36,724 nucleotides of DNA from Bacillota bacterium (GCA_023421115.1 JAEZUI010000063.1:1-36724), one strand, 5' to 3'; positions 8,810 to 18,183 are shown, counted from the first letter of the stretch. Numbers and translations are program-made. Notes: generated by a model not told the origin, from the sequence alone.

Positions 8810-11800
8810 CTATTTTAATACTGCTTCATTTGAAAATGCAAGTCTATGAAGTGAAACCGGATCAATAACCTCCGTCTTACCTATCACTTCTATATTGCTC
8901 TGGGACTCTAAATTCCTTAGCTTAACTTTCAGCTTGATTTTCTGATTTTCGTTTGTAAATACAACATTTTCAATTTTTATTTTCAAATACAACTCATTCT
9001 TATTATCACTTAAATAATTCTGTGAGACAACTACCAATCCCGGAGTATTAGCTGAAGTATCCAGCTCAACACCATTGAATATATTCTCGGGGTTTATAAA
9101 ACCGCCATCTTTTTTGAACTTAAGGTTCAACTCGTAAGTTTCAGGCCTCAAATCATTATCTATTTCTTCCGGAGCTGGTGCCACTACATCAAAAGTACTG
9201 TTTTGTTTTGTAAAGTTTGTCATAATAGGCTTAGGAACTCTTACATTATTCAAGCCGTAAGTAGTTTCAACAGAATCCCGAGGATTTAGAACCCCATATT
9301 CCGAAGCTTTCAAAATAAACTCATAGCATCGGATATTTGCAGTCTTAACATTGAACTTATATGTTATCACTTCACTTTGGTTGGGTTTCAGCTCAATTTT
9401 ATCGGGATATCCCTTTGCATTAATACTCTTTATCCAAGGATATTTCTCCTTATATCTACCATATTCTATTGCAGAGGTCAACTCCCATAGTTTATCATCA
9501 TAAGCTGAACTCAATTCATAAGTCTGAGTTTTAGCTCCGTAGTTTGTAACAGTTGCTTCAACGGAAAATTCATTGCTTCCATCCCATAAATTAGCCGTAG
9601 TTTCATCAAAGCTTACACCTATCTTAGACATCCATCCAAAAAGATTATAGCAGAACTTATAGTCTTCAACAGCCTTACCGCCTCCCCGGTCTACAAACTT
9701 TGTAATTCCGCAGCCAATGTCGCTTGTAGTTATTACAATTCTACCTTCCGGCCCTTTGTCATTTTCAACACTTCTCGTTACAATGTTCGGACGCTTCATT
9801 CCTGTTTGGGGATCTTCTATATTTAACAATACTGTATCTGTAGGTAATATACCTGAAAGATAGCGATTGTCATCATTTAGCCACTCTTCTCCATCTCCAA
9901 GCATGGAAATTTCATTGTTTTTATTTATTAGCCCCGGAGCATAAACCCTTGTGGTCTTTTCACGGTCTATTGTATAAATATTGTCAAACAGAGGATGTAC
10001 TTTACCTTCAGAGTCAAGCACAGGTACTTGTGGGTATTTATAATTATTCCCAGGATACTCTGAAACAAAACCCACCTCTTCGGTAAACCCGTCTCCTGCT
10101 TTTATTTCTAAGCCTAAACAGTTTTCCCACCACAACTGACCTCCGGCCTTCAAAAATTCCTTTACTTTCTGTTGCACATCTTCCGGATATGTTATACTTC
10201 CATGAGAAGTTTGAAATAAAACATCATAATCCTTTGCAATTTTCTCTGGGGTAAGACTACCGTCTCTTATGGAAACTTCCCAATATTTAAAGAACTTGGA
10301 CTTCTTCATATTTTCCTTGTCACCAACAACTCCTGTACCGGTCATATCAGCTTCAAGATTGGTTTGCGCCTTTGCAACACTTCTTAAGTCCTTAAAGTGT
10401 TTGCTAAAGTCATCATAACTCTTATTGTCTATACCCTCAATATTTGATGAGCTGTACTCCATAACATCCTTAAATTCAGTCTTGTCAAATACAGGTGGAT
10501 GCGGATTTACCAATACCCAATCCATAGGTTTGTTTATATTTCTGTCCAATAACTCCATTATTGTAAAATCCGGATTAGGGTCATTTACATCCATATTGTT
10601 TATCGTATCTCTAGCCGGTGCCGGAAGTATTAGAATACCCACATTTACGTTTCTTTTCTTAGCTGTAATTCTTGGCACCGCTAGCAACTCTTTCCCCTTA
10701 GGTTTTATAAAATTATTCTCATCATGCTTTAGGGCATTATATATAAAAGCTGCTGCCTCTCCCCTTGTAACAGGATTCTTTGGATTCAGGTTCCCGAGTT
10801 GGTCCCCTTTCATCAAATTGTTCTCTAGTGAAAGCTCCACAAAATATCTGAAGCTATCGGTTACATCTTTGGCATCTGTATTTTTGTAATTGTTCAGTTT
10901 TGCCGAACCTTCAAGCTCCGGATCAAGAGCATAAACCTTTCCGTCTTGGTTATAATCAAGTCTTCTTGTACCGATTATAGCCATAGCAAACTCTTCACGT
11001 CTTACCTTTTTACTCTCCTCATATTGCTTTGCACTATAGGGAGCTCTCGTATTAACATCGTACCTTAACATCTTTTCTTTGTAAAAGTAATTGTAATATG
11101 CACTCATATAGTGATACGCCCAAAAGTCCGGAGGTACGTCGGAGAGTTTTCTATATCTTTCAGGAATAAAACTTTCGTCACTTTCAGCAATAGACCTCTT
11201 CATAACGTTGAAAAGCATATATGCTGCATGTTCTCCTATAATATGATCACCAGGCTTATACTGGTCAGTTCCCTTACCGAAAATTACTCCCTGACTCGCA
11301 AGTTCCATTACAGGAACATAAAACCAATCCTTTATTCTTACATCCTCAAAAGCCTTAGAATATACAATTTTATTTAATTCAATACCTGCAATTGAAACTA
11401 TACCGCTTTTAGCCTTACAATCTATCGAAAGTCTGCCATCCTCAAGTACCTTTACAAGATAAGGTCCATTTTTAAGCCAATCTTTATCGGTTTTCTCCAT
11501 GTCAATAGTGTCAAAAACCGATCCATTTGCAATCAAGTCAAATACTTGCTTATTGTCTTTTTGATATTCTGCTGTATATAGATACAACTCATACAGACTA
11601 TTTGGGTCAAGTGAAAGCTTTAAATTCACATTATATCCTCTAATATTGCTGTTAAGAAGCTCCTTCAAATTCTGGTCTGCCTTTATCGCATTTTGTTCTT
11701 GAGGGTCAAATGCAAACCAGTCAATATTAGAAACAAGTGCTCCCCGCTTATCGTCGGTTATGTAAAGATCATGAACCCCTGTCATATCAAAATCCAAATC

Positions 11801-12679
11801 AGCCTCATAAACTGCTTTATTTCCGTTTGTTGTAACGGTTGCAATAGACCTTCCCGCTGGACTGTCAATCCTTACTTCCACAGTTCCGCTGATTCCCTTT
11901 GATATTTGTGCTTTGAATTTATCAAAATTGCTGTAGTCACCAAAATGCACCTGCCTATATAAATAATAGTCATCCTTAGCTTCATCATAGCTATTTCCAT
12001 CAATAGGATCAAAAGGTCCTCTTAAAAATTGGAACCAATTGATGTTGTATAAACCAGTTCTTTCACCAACAAACCCCAAATACACTCTATGGGTGCCTTC
12101 AATACTTTTATCAAGTTCACAGAAAACATCCTGGTATGCTTCCCAACCTCCGGTTCTCTCAACTTTTGCCTTTCCTATAACTTCACCAGAAGGTGAATCA
12201 AGCTTCAATTCAATATATCCACCTTCGGTATCACTTGATACTCTAGCCATAAAACCCCTTGTACCCTTGGTAAAATACACATTTTCATAAGCTGCATAAT
12301 CCCCGTTATCAATATATGCTAAATTCTGTGTCCCGCCTTCATCAGGACAACTTTCCAATACTAGTCCATGGTTTTCCACTAAAGATTCTGCTTCAATCCT
12401 CGACAAAGCATTTATCGAAGAACTTGGCATTACTTCAAAAGATGGCTCTCCAACAGATGTTGTAATATTACTTACTGAACCCTCTTTTTTAAAATTAACC
12501 CCACCAATATTTACATCCTGATCCCCCCCTATATTTACAGAAACAGACGGTATAACATTTTTAGTACAATAGGACTGAACCGTCTCCGTACTTGCAAATG
12601 CTTGCACTGTATAGCTAACTACAAAAAAAACTGTGGCTGAAACTATAGCTGTCAATCTTTTAAGACTTGTTGTTCTCAC
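8810..12679 (-). CDS. Large secreted CBM6 / malectin-like / SLH / amidotransferase-fold protein
   Basis: The 1289-residue product starts at a GTG preceded by GGGAGGAGA; an upstream in-frame ATG at 12754 would place 25 non-signal residues ahead of a clear signal peptide (ending VQAFA-ST), so I reject it. In order: a CBM6-type module (about 93-220, with IEAES and NINWFQF), a second CBM6-like module (about 228-325, NIDWFAF), a malectin-like region (about 345-437), three SLH repeats (about 442-655), and a large domain (about 675-1040) with an amidotransferase/ThuA-like fold (DYDVLFQTSHG, FLKAGGQLWWEN). Ig-like beta regions follow to the end. SLH repeats bind pyruvylated cell-wall polymers, so the protein should sit on the cell surface and bind sugars. 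No catalytic residues are certain. SLH repeats in the middle of a chain, not at an end, are unusual. Confidence 0.85.
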   Translation of the reverse strand: MRTTSLKRLTAIVSATVFFVVSYTVQAFASTETVQSYCTKNVIPSVSVNIGGDQDVNIGGVNFKKEGSVSNITTSVGEPSFEVMPSSSINALSRIEAESLVENHGLVLESCPDEGGTQNLAYIDNGDYAAYENVYFTKGTRGFMARVSSDTEGGYIELKLDSPSGEVIGKAKVERTGGWEAYQDVFCELDKSIEGTHRVYLGFVGERTGLYNINWFQFLRGPFDPIDGNSYDEAKDDYYLYRQVHFGDYSNFDKFKAQISKGISGTVEVRIDSPAGRSIATVTTNGNKAVYEADLDFDMTGVHDLYITDDKRGALVSNIDWFAFDPQEQNAIKADQNLKELLNSNIRGYNVNLKLSLDPNSLYELYLYTAEYQKDNKQVFDLIANGSVFDTIDMEKTDKDWLKNGPYLVKVLEDGRLSIDCKAKSGIVSIAGIELNKIVYSKAFEDVRIKDWFYVPVMELASQGVIFGKGTDQYKPGDHIIGEHAAYMLFNVMKRSIAESDESFIPERYRKLSDVPPDFWAYHYMSAYYNYFYKEKMLRYDVNTRAPYSAKQYEESKKVRREEFAMAIIGTRRLDYNQDGKVYALDPELEGSAKLNNYKNTDAKDVTDSFRYFVELSLENNLMKGDQLGNLNPKNPVTRGEAAAFIYNALKHDENNFIKPKGKELLAVPRITAKKRNVNVGILILPAPARDTINNMDVNDPNPDFTIMELLDRNINKPMDWVLVNPHPPVFDKTEFKDVMEYSSSNIEGIDNKSYDDFSKHFKDLRSVAKAQTNLEADMTGTGVVGDKENMKKSKFFKYWEVSIRDGSLTPEKIAKDYDVLFQTSHGSITYPEDVQQKVKEFLKAGGQLWWENCLGLEIKAGDGFTEEVGFVSEYPGNNYKYPQVPVLDSEGKVHPLFDNIYTIDREKTTRVYAPGLINKNNEISMLGDGEEWLNDDNRYLSGILPTDTVLLNIEDPQTGMKRPNIVTRSVENDKGPEGRIVITTSDIGCGITKFVDRGGGKAVEDYKFCYNLFGWMSKIGVSFDETTANLWDGSNEFSVEATVTNYGAKTQTYELSSAYDDKLWELTSAIEYGRYKEKYPWIKSINAKGYPDKIELKPNQSEVITYKFNVKTANIRCYEFILKASEYGVLNPRDSVETTYGLNNVRVPKPIMTNFTKQNSTFDVVAPAPEEIDNDLRPETYELNLKFKKDGGFINPENIFNGVELDTSANTPGLVVVSQNYLSDNKNELYLKIKIENVVFTNENQKIKLKVKLRNLESQSNIEVIGKTEVIDPVSLHRLAFSNEAVLK

Positions 12680-13116
12680 TATTAATCTCCTCCCAAAATT
12701 AAAAAATTCATTTTCACTTATACACTTTGGTTTAGCCATTACAAAAGTAACCACACAGCATTTAGATCCTAAAGCCTGTAAATTACTTTTTTTTGGAATA
12801 ACCTTATATAAAAGAATATAAAAACATGCTTTAGAATCATTCTATTAACACTTCGCAAATTTGTTTCTAGCAAGGTGTTTTCCCTAATTTATCCTATCAT
12901 AAAAAGCATATCACAACAACTTTTTATTGTTTATTTTCCGGTAACAATTTTGCTAAGACTTGAATATAAATGAGTATACAAAATTTATGTAAACTGAATA
13001 AGGTGATTTTAAAAAAATTACTGGTCAATCGCCATTTCAAAAAGTAATTCGTAAAATATTTATTGTCACCCTGCCATCTAATTAACAATTTATACGTTTT
13101 GAAAGGAGAAAAAATA
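12680..13116. other. Divergent intergenic region with repeat copy B
   Basis: This gap separates the divergent SLH gene and the 108-residue gene. It holds palindromic element B (13002-13070). A segment at 12775-12803, read on the minus strand as GGTTATTCCAAAAAAAAG, resembles arm 1 of that element and may be a solo remnant. Small open frames here have no ribosome binding site and no recognisable content. Confidence 0.5.
13002..13070 (+). repeat. Intergenic palindromic element, copy B (short form)
   Basis: This 69-bp copy runs from GGTGATTTTAAAAAAATTAC through TGGTCAATCGCCATTTCAAAAAG to TTATTGTCACC. Outer GGTGA and TCACC pair. It lacks the TTGATTTTATGGG core of the longer copies, so it looks like an internal deletion. 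Confidence 0.6.
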
Positions 13117-13443
13117 ATGACAGACAACCTGTTAAAAAAAAGATTTGTAGATGTATTCAGTGAGTCCTATAGGAGCGATCTTCAAACTAGACTCAACACT
13201 TTTATATTTTATCTTAAGAAGGGGAACATTGATGAACTCACTGAAATTATGGAGAAAGTAAATAAAGATGTTATAATAAATAAAATTCTTGAAACAGATA
13301 AAGACACACTAAAAAAGAATTGTATAAATATATCTGAGCTCAGAAGAAGACTTACTGAATCTGACTTTGATAAAATACGGCAGATCAGTGGTCATAAAGG
13401 CGATATCGTTGTAATTAAAATCAAAGAGTTAATAAACTGGTAA
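13117..13443 (+). CDS. Hypothetical protein, 108 residues
   Basis: I do not recognise this protein. It is small, charged and apparently cytoplasmic, with no signal peptide or membrane helix, and is predicted to be mostly helical (MTDNLLKKRF onward, with many Lys, Asp and Ile). The start is the ATG at 13117 because AAAGGAG lies eight bases before it; an upstream in-frame ATG at 13063 would run through that site and through element B. The final third (RRRLTESDFDKIRQISG) is basic, which could suit nucleic-acid binding, but no motif supports it. It faces the cohesin gene tail to tail, with a shared hairpin between. Confidence 0.65.
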   Translation: MTDNLLKKRFVDVFSESYRSDLQTRLNTFIFYLKKGNIDELTEIMEKVNKDVIINKILETDKDTLKKNCINISELRRRLTESDFDKIRQISGHKGDIVVIKIKELINW

Positions 13444-13451
13444 CTGACTTA

Positions 13452-13492
13452 ATATTTAAGGGCTACCTATTCAATATGGCAGCCCTTAATAT
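13452..13492. terminator. Bidirectional hairpin between convergent genes
   Basis: TATTTAAGGGCTACC on the left pairs, with one mismatch and one bulge, with GGCAGCCCTTAATA on the right (core AAGGGCT/AGCCCTT). It follows the 13443 stop by about 10 bases and lies about 65 bases beyond the cohesin gene stop. The T-tracts are short, so efficiency is uncertain. Confidence 0.55.
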
Positions 13493-13556
13493 AATTAGCT
13501 ATACTTAATTTTTTATTTAAGTATTTAATTGTACATATACTATAAGCCTTAAAATA

Positions 13557-14615
13557 CTATTCCACAACAGTTATTTTTCCTGCTGTAAATTCAGCGCTCA
13601 TACTTCTCAACAAATTGTCTCCAAAAGTAGCATTTCCATGATTTTCTATTGAATACTCACCAGCTTTTGCATCCTTTTTAACTTCAAGTTTGATAGTCGC
13701 AAAAACTCCATTTTTAAGTATTGGTTCATCTTTCATTGTATAGTCTAAAAATAGAAATTTAATTTTTGGCACATCTGGTCCAGCTCCTGGCTTTGGAGTA
13801 GCTTTCGGATCAGGCTCCTCTAAATTGGCAGCAAAATTCACACCTGCATTGGTTACAATTTCTCCTGCTATTACTTCTTTGTAATTAAAATTATCAGTGT
13901 CAAAGATAATTGCAAAGTCTGTTGTTGAAATTCCTATATCGGATAAGTTGGATATAGTAATAGGAATCTCCACTACTTCTCCTGCCTTAGCCTCTACAGA
14001 ACCGATAGCAACGCCAATTGTATCTGCTGCAGATGTTGGTCTTGGAGTTGGTTTCGGCGTCGAAGTAGTTGACGAATCTGAAGTAGCAACTGGAGTTGCT
14101 ACAGGAGTACTAGTTGCCTTCATTGCAACTTCAGCCTGCATTAATTCTGCATTCCACTCAACATCTACTCCTAATACATCTCCTAATGCTCTCAAAGGTA
14201 AATACGTTCTTCCTTCTACAACTATAGGTGGATTTTCTGAAATAAACTCTGCCCCTCTTACCATTACTTTAAAAGTTGCCTTTTCTGCTTTCCAACTTGT
14301 AACGGTATCTACAACGGCCTGAACTGGAGCCTTCACTTCACCGGATGCAGGTTTCTTTTCTGACATAGCTACTTCAGCCTGCTTCAATTCGGCATTCCAC
14401 TCAACATTTACATCTAAGGCATCTCCCATAGCCCTTAGAGGCAAATAAGTTCTACCTTCAACCACAATCGCAGGGTTTTCTGAAATAAACTCTTCTCCCC
14501 TTACCATTACCTTAAAGGTCGCCTTATCTGCTTTCCAACTAGTTGTCTCTGCATATGTACATACACTAGTTGCTAAAATACCACTAATAACTAAACTGCT
14601 GAATAATTTTTTCAT
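13557..14615 (-). CDS. Type I-like cohesin protein with two copper-amine-oxidase-N-like repeats (OlpC-like)
   Basis: The 352-residue protein has a signal peptide (1-22, CTYA-ET), two nearly identical repeats (26-84 and 107-165) of the Cu_amine_oxidN1 stalk type (FISENPxIVVEGRTYLPLRA), a Pro/Thr/Ser linker (167-196) and a C-terminal cohesin domain (about 199-352). Cohesin hallmarks are VEIPITISN, DFAIIFDTDNF, IKFLFLDYT, DGVFA-like NGVFATIKLEVK and FGDN. It should bind dockerins of enzymes such as the GH9, GH5 and GH10 products encoded nearby. The layout recalls C. thermocellum OlpC, a surface protein with one type I cohesin; that match is from memory. A Pro-rich insert (about 269-283) interrupts the cohesin. 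I chose the ATG at 14615 (MKKLF); an in-frame GTG at 14627 overlaps the GGAG site. Confidence 0.88.
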   Translation of the reverse strand: MKKLFSSLVISGILATSVCTYAETTSWKADKATFKVMVRGEEFISENPAIVVEGRTYLPLRAMGDALDVNVEWNAELKQAEVAMSEKKPASGEVKAPVQAVVDTVTSWKAEKATFKVMVRGAEFISENPPIVVEGRTYLPLRALGDVLGVDVEWNAELMQAEVAMKATSTPVATPVATSDSSTTSTPKPTPRPTSAADTIGVAIGSVEAKAGEVVEIPITISNLSDIGISTTDFAIIFDTDNFNYKEVIAGEIVTNAGVNFAANLEEPDPKATPKPGAGPDVPKIKFLFLDYTMKDEPILKNGVFATIKLEVKKDAKAGEYSIENHGNATFGDNLLRSMSAEFTAGKITVVE

Positions 14616-14654
14616 AATTGAACACACTCCATTTGGTTATATTGATTAATGATT

Positions 14655-14684
14655 ATTATACCATAAATACTTATAGCTTGTCAC
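14655..14684 (-). promoter_or_regulatory. Probable promoter of the cohesin gene
   Basis: Minus strand: GTGACA (14679-14684), 18-base spacer, TATAAT (14655-14660), about 40 bases before the ATG. A second candidate, TTTACT/TATAAT with a 16-base spacer, lies at 14726-14753. The gene may therefore have two starts of transcription. Confidence 0.55.
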
Positions 14685-14803
14685 CATTTTAGAGCAATGG
14701 TAATTATGGCATCTTCCACCAAATAATTATATCAAAACTTTCCGAAAAGTAAACATTAATTAACATTTAAGTCACCTTTTTATAGTGTTAATATTCTACC
14801 AGT

Positions 14804-15529
14804 CTATTTTTTTGAAATGGCCTTATCCATTAATAATTCACTATTAATTATACCTATAACATCTTCTTTAAACTTATTGATAAAAAAATGCCCATCCTCA
14901 AACTCATAAAAACTGCAGGTCTTGTTTGTATATTCCCGCCACCTGTTTATATCTTTTCCAATAATACAGTTGTCATATTTTCCATTCAAAACGGTTATGT
15001 CACAATTTAGGCTTAATATACTTCCACTGTGTTTATACGTTTCAACAAGCTTGTAATCCGATCTTAATATGGGCAAAAACAGGTCAAGCAATTCTTTGTT
15101 GTTTACTACTTCTTTATTTGTTCCGCCTAATTCGATAATACTATCAATAAACTCTTTATCAGGAAGTAAATATACATTTTTCTCTTCCGCTTCAATATAT
15201 GGGGGATATCTACCGGACAAAAATACATGAATAGGTTCTTGCTTGGTATGATGAATTATTTTGCGAATTAATTCATATGCAAGTATAGCACCCATACTAT
15301 GCCCAAATACTGCGTAAGATGTCCCGTACAATTCATCGGATATTTGCACGTATATATCCTCTATAACTTCATCAATACTATGATATAAAGGTTCACCGAA
15401 ACGCTTGCCTCTTCCGGAAAGCTCTATAGGTTTTAAGTCTATTCTCTTATCTAGTTGCTTCCGCCAACTCATATATGCCATAGCTGAGCCTCCTGCAAAA
15501 GGTAAGCAGAAGAGTTTTAGTTTTTCCAA
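14804..15529 (-). CDS. Stand-alone type II thioesterase (alpha/beta hydrolase)
   Basis: The 241-residue protein belongs to the GrsT/TesA-type thioesterases that remove stalled or wrong acyl groups from carrier proteins of non-ribosomal peptide or polyketide synthases. Visible features are the N-terminal LFCLPFAGGSA, the nucleophile elbow GHSMG (Ser78), Asp186 in NGKYDN and His214 in GHFF, a complete triad. The start is taken as TTG at 15529, seven bases after AGGGGG, giving the usual short lead to the LPFAGG motif; an ATG at 15580 would add 17 residues. No synthase or carrier protein gene lies in the window. It sits about 120 bp behind the LtaS-like gene on the same strand, probably in one operon, so a partner elsewhere or a lipid-related role is possible. 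Confidence 0.85.
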   Translation of the reverse strand: MEKLKLFCLPFAGGSAMAYMSWRKQLDKRIDLKPIELSGRGKRFGEPLYHSIDEVIEDIYVQISDELYGTSYAVFGHSMGAILAYELIRKIIHHTKQEPIHVFLSGRYPPYIEAEEKNVYLLPDKEFIDSIIELGGTNKEVVNNKELLDLFLPILRSDYKLVETYKHSGSILSLNCDITVLNGKYDNCIIGKDINRWREYTNKTCSFYEFEDGHFFINKFKEDVIGIINSELLMDKAISKK

Positions 15530-15647
15530 TTCAATTCCCCCTAAACAATGTATTTTAATCTCGGCTTTAAGTGACTTCAAAAAATTATCTATTCAGTATT
15601 ATACAAAAGTCTATCATGGAAAACTACAGTTTCCAAACATTCGGCTC

Positions 15648-17582
15648 TTACTTTGAATTTACCTGATTTTCAAACAACATAAAATACTGCAAATTAGAAT
15701 ATTTGTTTAGTAATGCCCTTTCATCCTCCTTTAAGGTTTCAGTAAAATTCCCGTTAGCAGTTTTATAAAACCTGCTAGTAATTACAGGCAACTGAGTCTT
15801 TATATATTCTAAACAATTGAAATAGGGCGAATCATTAATCCCCATATAATCAAGAAATACTGTGCTTAAGTAATTTGAACTAATGCTCGGCGCTTCTCCT
15901 AAGGGCAAAACTTTCCCTTGCTGCTCAAACAAATACCTGGCAGAATCATTACTCCAAATAAAGTAGGGAGTTTCATAAGTATTCAAATATTCATCAACAC
16001 CACCGGATGTCCCCACACTGTATTTCATTGCCTTATAGCCTGCAAAATCACTTCCCAAAAACGGAAGATGGTCTCCAAAATACACCAACACTACAGGTTC
16101 TTCCAATTTTTTCAATTGCTCAACTAAATATCCCAACGCCTCATCATTTTGCTTAAGGCCTCCCACATAATTGTTAATTAAGTTATAATACTGCTCATCT
16201 ACAGAATCATTGTGCTTTAAAATCTCAGGATAACCAATATGCTCATTGGGATATGGTCCGTGGTTTTCTATTGTAACTGTAAAATTAAAATACGGACTAT
16301 CCTTATCACTGTCCAAATGATTCTTAAAATCCTTCAACAAGAACTTATAAGTATCCATATCCGATACATAACCGGTAAGCGTCTTTGTGTTTCTTTCAGT
16401 TACATCAACGGCAAAAAAACGTTTATCAAAACCAAAGTAATCATATACATTAAACCTATTATAGAACCATTGATATCCCGGATGTAATGCCGTTGTCTTA
16501 TATCCTTTATTCGCAAATACTCTCGCAAGCGAAAATGTATCTTTACGTATATACGCAGAATACGTATCTGCAGCCCAATTTGAAATACTAAGACAAGTTC
16601 CGGTCAGAAAAGCACATTCTGTACAAGCAGTACCTCCTCCATAAACATTGGTGACCATCTTACCATGATAAGCTTCTTCAATAATTTTATTATAGTTTTT
16701 TAGAGGATCCTGTGAAGGGTGAAACTCGATCCCCGGAATTCTATCAATATCAAAAAAAGCCTCACTCATAATTGCAATAACATGAGGCCTTTTACTATTT
16801 GAACCTATGGTACTCGCAACTTGAATAGCTTCTTCATTTTCATAGGTATCAAGTACTTCTTTAACTTCTTTGGCTAAGTATCCTTCAGGTGGAGATAATT
16901 TCAATGAGTTTGCCTTAAACAAAAAGGAATATATAAACCCCCTTGACCTGACTATATCTACTGAAGAATAAATAGTTCCCTCAACTTTAAATTTGTCATA
17001 AAGACTTTCATTTTTATAAAAAGAATTATATAAAACACCCGAAAGCACTACAGAAACAATAATACCAATTGTTTTATATAACCACCCCGTTGGCTTTGGT
17101 TTCATTATTAAAAACAAACTGATACCGGCTATTAAAAACAAAGTTAACACAAAAAATAAACTGATGTTAATAGGCAGTTCACTTATCTTTATAACATTAG
17201 TGGATTCATTTCCCAAAAGAATATCTGCCGGCACAAAAGGTTCATGCCTCAGACTGATTTTAAAATAATTCACCAGTTGTACAATTAAATAAAAACTACC
17301 CGATAGAAAATATGAAATCCACAACCTTGAAGTCAGAAGAAAAATACACAGCATAACCAATGTTAAAGGCAGTGTGTTTAATAAAAACAAAGTTGGCTGC
17401 GTTATATAAAGCAGTAGCACATTAAGAGAAAAAGTCGAGGAAATAAGAATCCCCATAACTGATACCCATATAGACAATCCAATAAGCAATATTATATTTT
17501 TTAAATTGCTATCCACATATATTTTGGGTATACGCAAAAAAGTATTTTTATATAGTTTACTAAAATTATTCTTTTCCACCAC
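15648..17582 (-). CDS. LtaS-family phosphoglycerol transferase (sulfatase fold)
   Basis: The 644-residue membrane enzyme has about five N-terminal helices (roughly 28-48, 52-83, 87-105, 139-160, 170-186) and an extracellular sulfatase-fold domain (about 264-600). Active-site equivalents of Staphylococcus LtaS are present: Glu274 in MSEAF, the nucleophile Thr318 in GGGTACTE, His441 in ENHGPY, and Asp504-His505 in YFGDHLPF. Such enzymes transfer glycerol phosphate from phosphatidylglycerol to lipoteichoic acid or to other polymers and glycans. The start is GTG-GTG with a weak AGGATGA site, so the exact first residue is uncertain. The downstream neighbour is the thioesterase. Repeat element C lies about 30 bp upstream of the start. 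The substrate cannot be told from sequence. Confidence 0.9.
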   Translation of the reverse strand: MVEKNNFSKLYKNTFLRIPKIYVDSNLKNIILLIGLSIWVSVMGILISSTFSLNVLLLYITQPTLFLLNTLPLTLVMLCIFLLTSRLWISYFLSGSFYLIVQLVNYFKISLRHEPFVPADILLGNESTNVIKISELPINISLFFVLTLFLIAGISLFLIMKPKPTGWLYKTIGIIVSVVLSGVLYNSFYKNESLYDKFKVEGTIYSSVDIVRSRGFIYSFLFKANSLKLSPPEGYLAKEVKEVLDTYENEEAIQVASTIGSNSKRPHVIAIMSEAFFDIDRIPGIEFHPSQDPLKNYNKIIEEAYHGKMVTNVYGGGTACTECAFLTGTCLSISNWAADTYSAYIRKDTFSLARVFANKGYKTTALHPGYQWFYNRFNVYDYFGFDKRFFAVDVTERNTKTLTGYVSDMDTYKFLLKDFKNHLDSDKDSPYFNFTVTIENHGPYPNEHIGYPEILKHNDSVDEQYYNLINNYVGGLKQNDEALGYLVEQLKKLEEPVVLVYFGDHLPFLGSDFAGYKAMKYSVGTSGGVDEYLNTYETPYFIWSNDSARYLFEQQGKVLPLGEAPSISSNYLSTVFLDYMGINDSPYFNCLEYIKTQLPVITSRFYKTANGNFTETLKEDERALLNKYSNLQYFMLFENQVNSK

Positions 17583-18183
17583 AAATCATCCTATTCTTAT
17601 TCAAATAGCTTAGGCAATTTCAAAAAATAACCTATTGAGTATTTGAATCAAAAAGCCAATAAAATCATTTTTTTTTGAAATGGCAATTGACCAGTTATTT
17701 TTTTGAATTACCTTGTTAAAAAGTCTAAACAATTTTAACATACTACATACTTTAAAATCAATCAATTTGCACACTTTTTTTACTCGTTTTGCTTTATTGA
17801 ATTTATGCAAATTATATGATATTATAAAAGAAAATGGTGCAAGTATTATATTGGTTTTACATTACAAGCTTCGAATGGTCTGATAGTTTTGAAATAATTT
17901 AAAACAGATCTTAGCGAAGCAAAAGTATGTTTATTAATTGATTGGGGGAAATAACCTAGAAGGCGTTTATAAAGTAATACTATATGGTGGTCAATATTCA
18001 GTGCTATGTATATTCTAAAAAACATTATTATTTTTGTTAATTTCAAAGCAACTATTCCAACTCGTAACACATCATCCATATAAAAAACAATTTAATTTAT
18101 AAGGCATTTTTTCCAGAACCTTTTTTTATTAATGCCTATAGAAATTTTATATAATTTTAAATATTTTTTAGGAGGAAAGAGAA
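17583..18183. other. 600-bp divergent intergenic region
   Basis: The gap lies between the LtaS-like gene (-) and the GH5 gene (+). It holds palindromic element C (17613-17712) and the GH5 ribosome binding site AGGAGGAA at 18170-18177. A TATAAT at 18150-18155 has no good -35 and is too close to the ribosome binding site to be convincing. A minus-strand open frame at 17846-18079 lacks a ribosome binding site and any recognisable content. The rest is AT-rich and unexplained. Confidence 0.5.
17613..17712 (-). repeat. Intergenic palindromic element, copy C
   Basis: This 100-bp copy, read on the minus strand, begins GGTAATTCAAAAAAATAAC and ends GTTATTTTTTGAAATTGCC, near-perfect terminal inverted repeats of about 19 bp. 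An internal arm, GCCATTTCAAAAAA, precedes the core TGATTTTATTGGCTTTTTG. It is the clearest full-length copy. Confidence 0.8.

Noticed and set aside
10425..10889. 154-residue plus-strand open frame inside the SLH gene
   Set aside because: It is a shadow of the well-supported minus-strand gene, and its product has no domain.
12924..13127. 67-residue minus-strand open frame
   Set aside because: It overlaps element B and the start of the 108-residue gene on the other strand, with no ribosome binding site.
17610..17810. 66-residue minus-strand open frame
   Set aside because: It runs through palindromic element C and begins without a ribosome binding site.
17846..18079. 77-residue minus-strand open frame in the gap before the GH5 gene
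   Set aside because: No ribosome binding site, no recognisable family, and a composition like random AT-rich translation.
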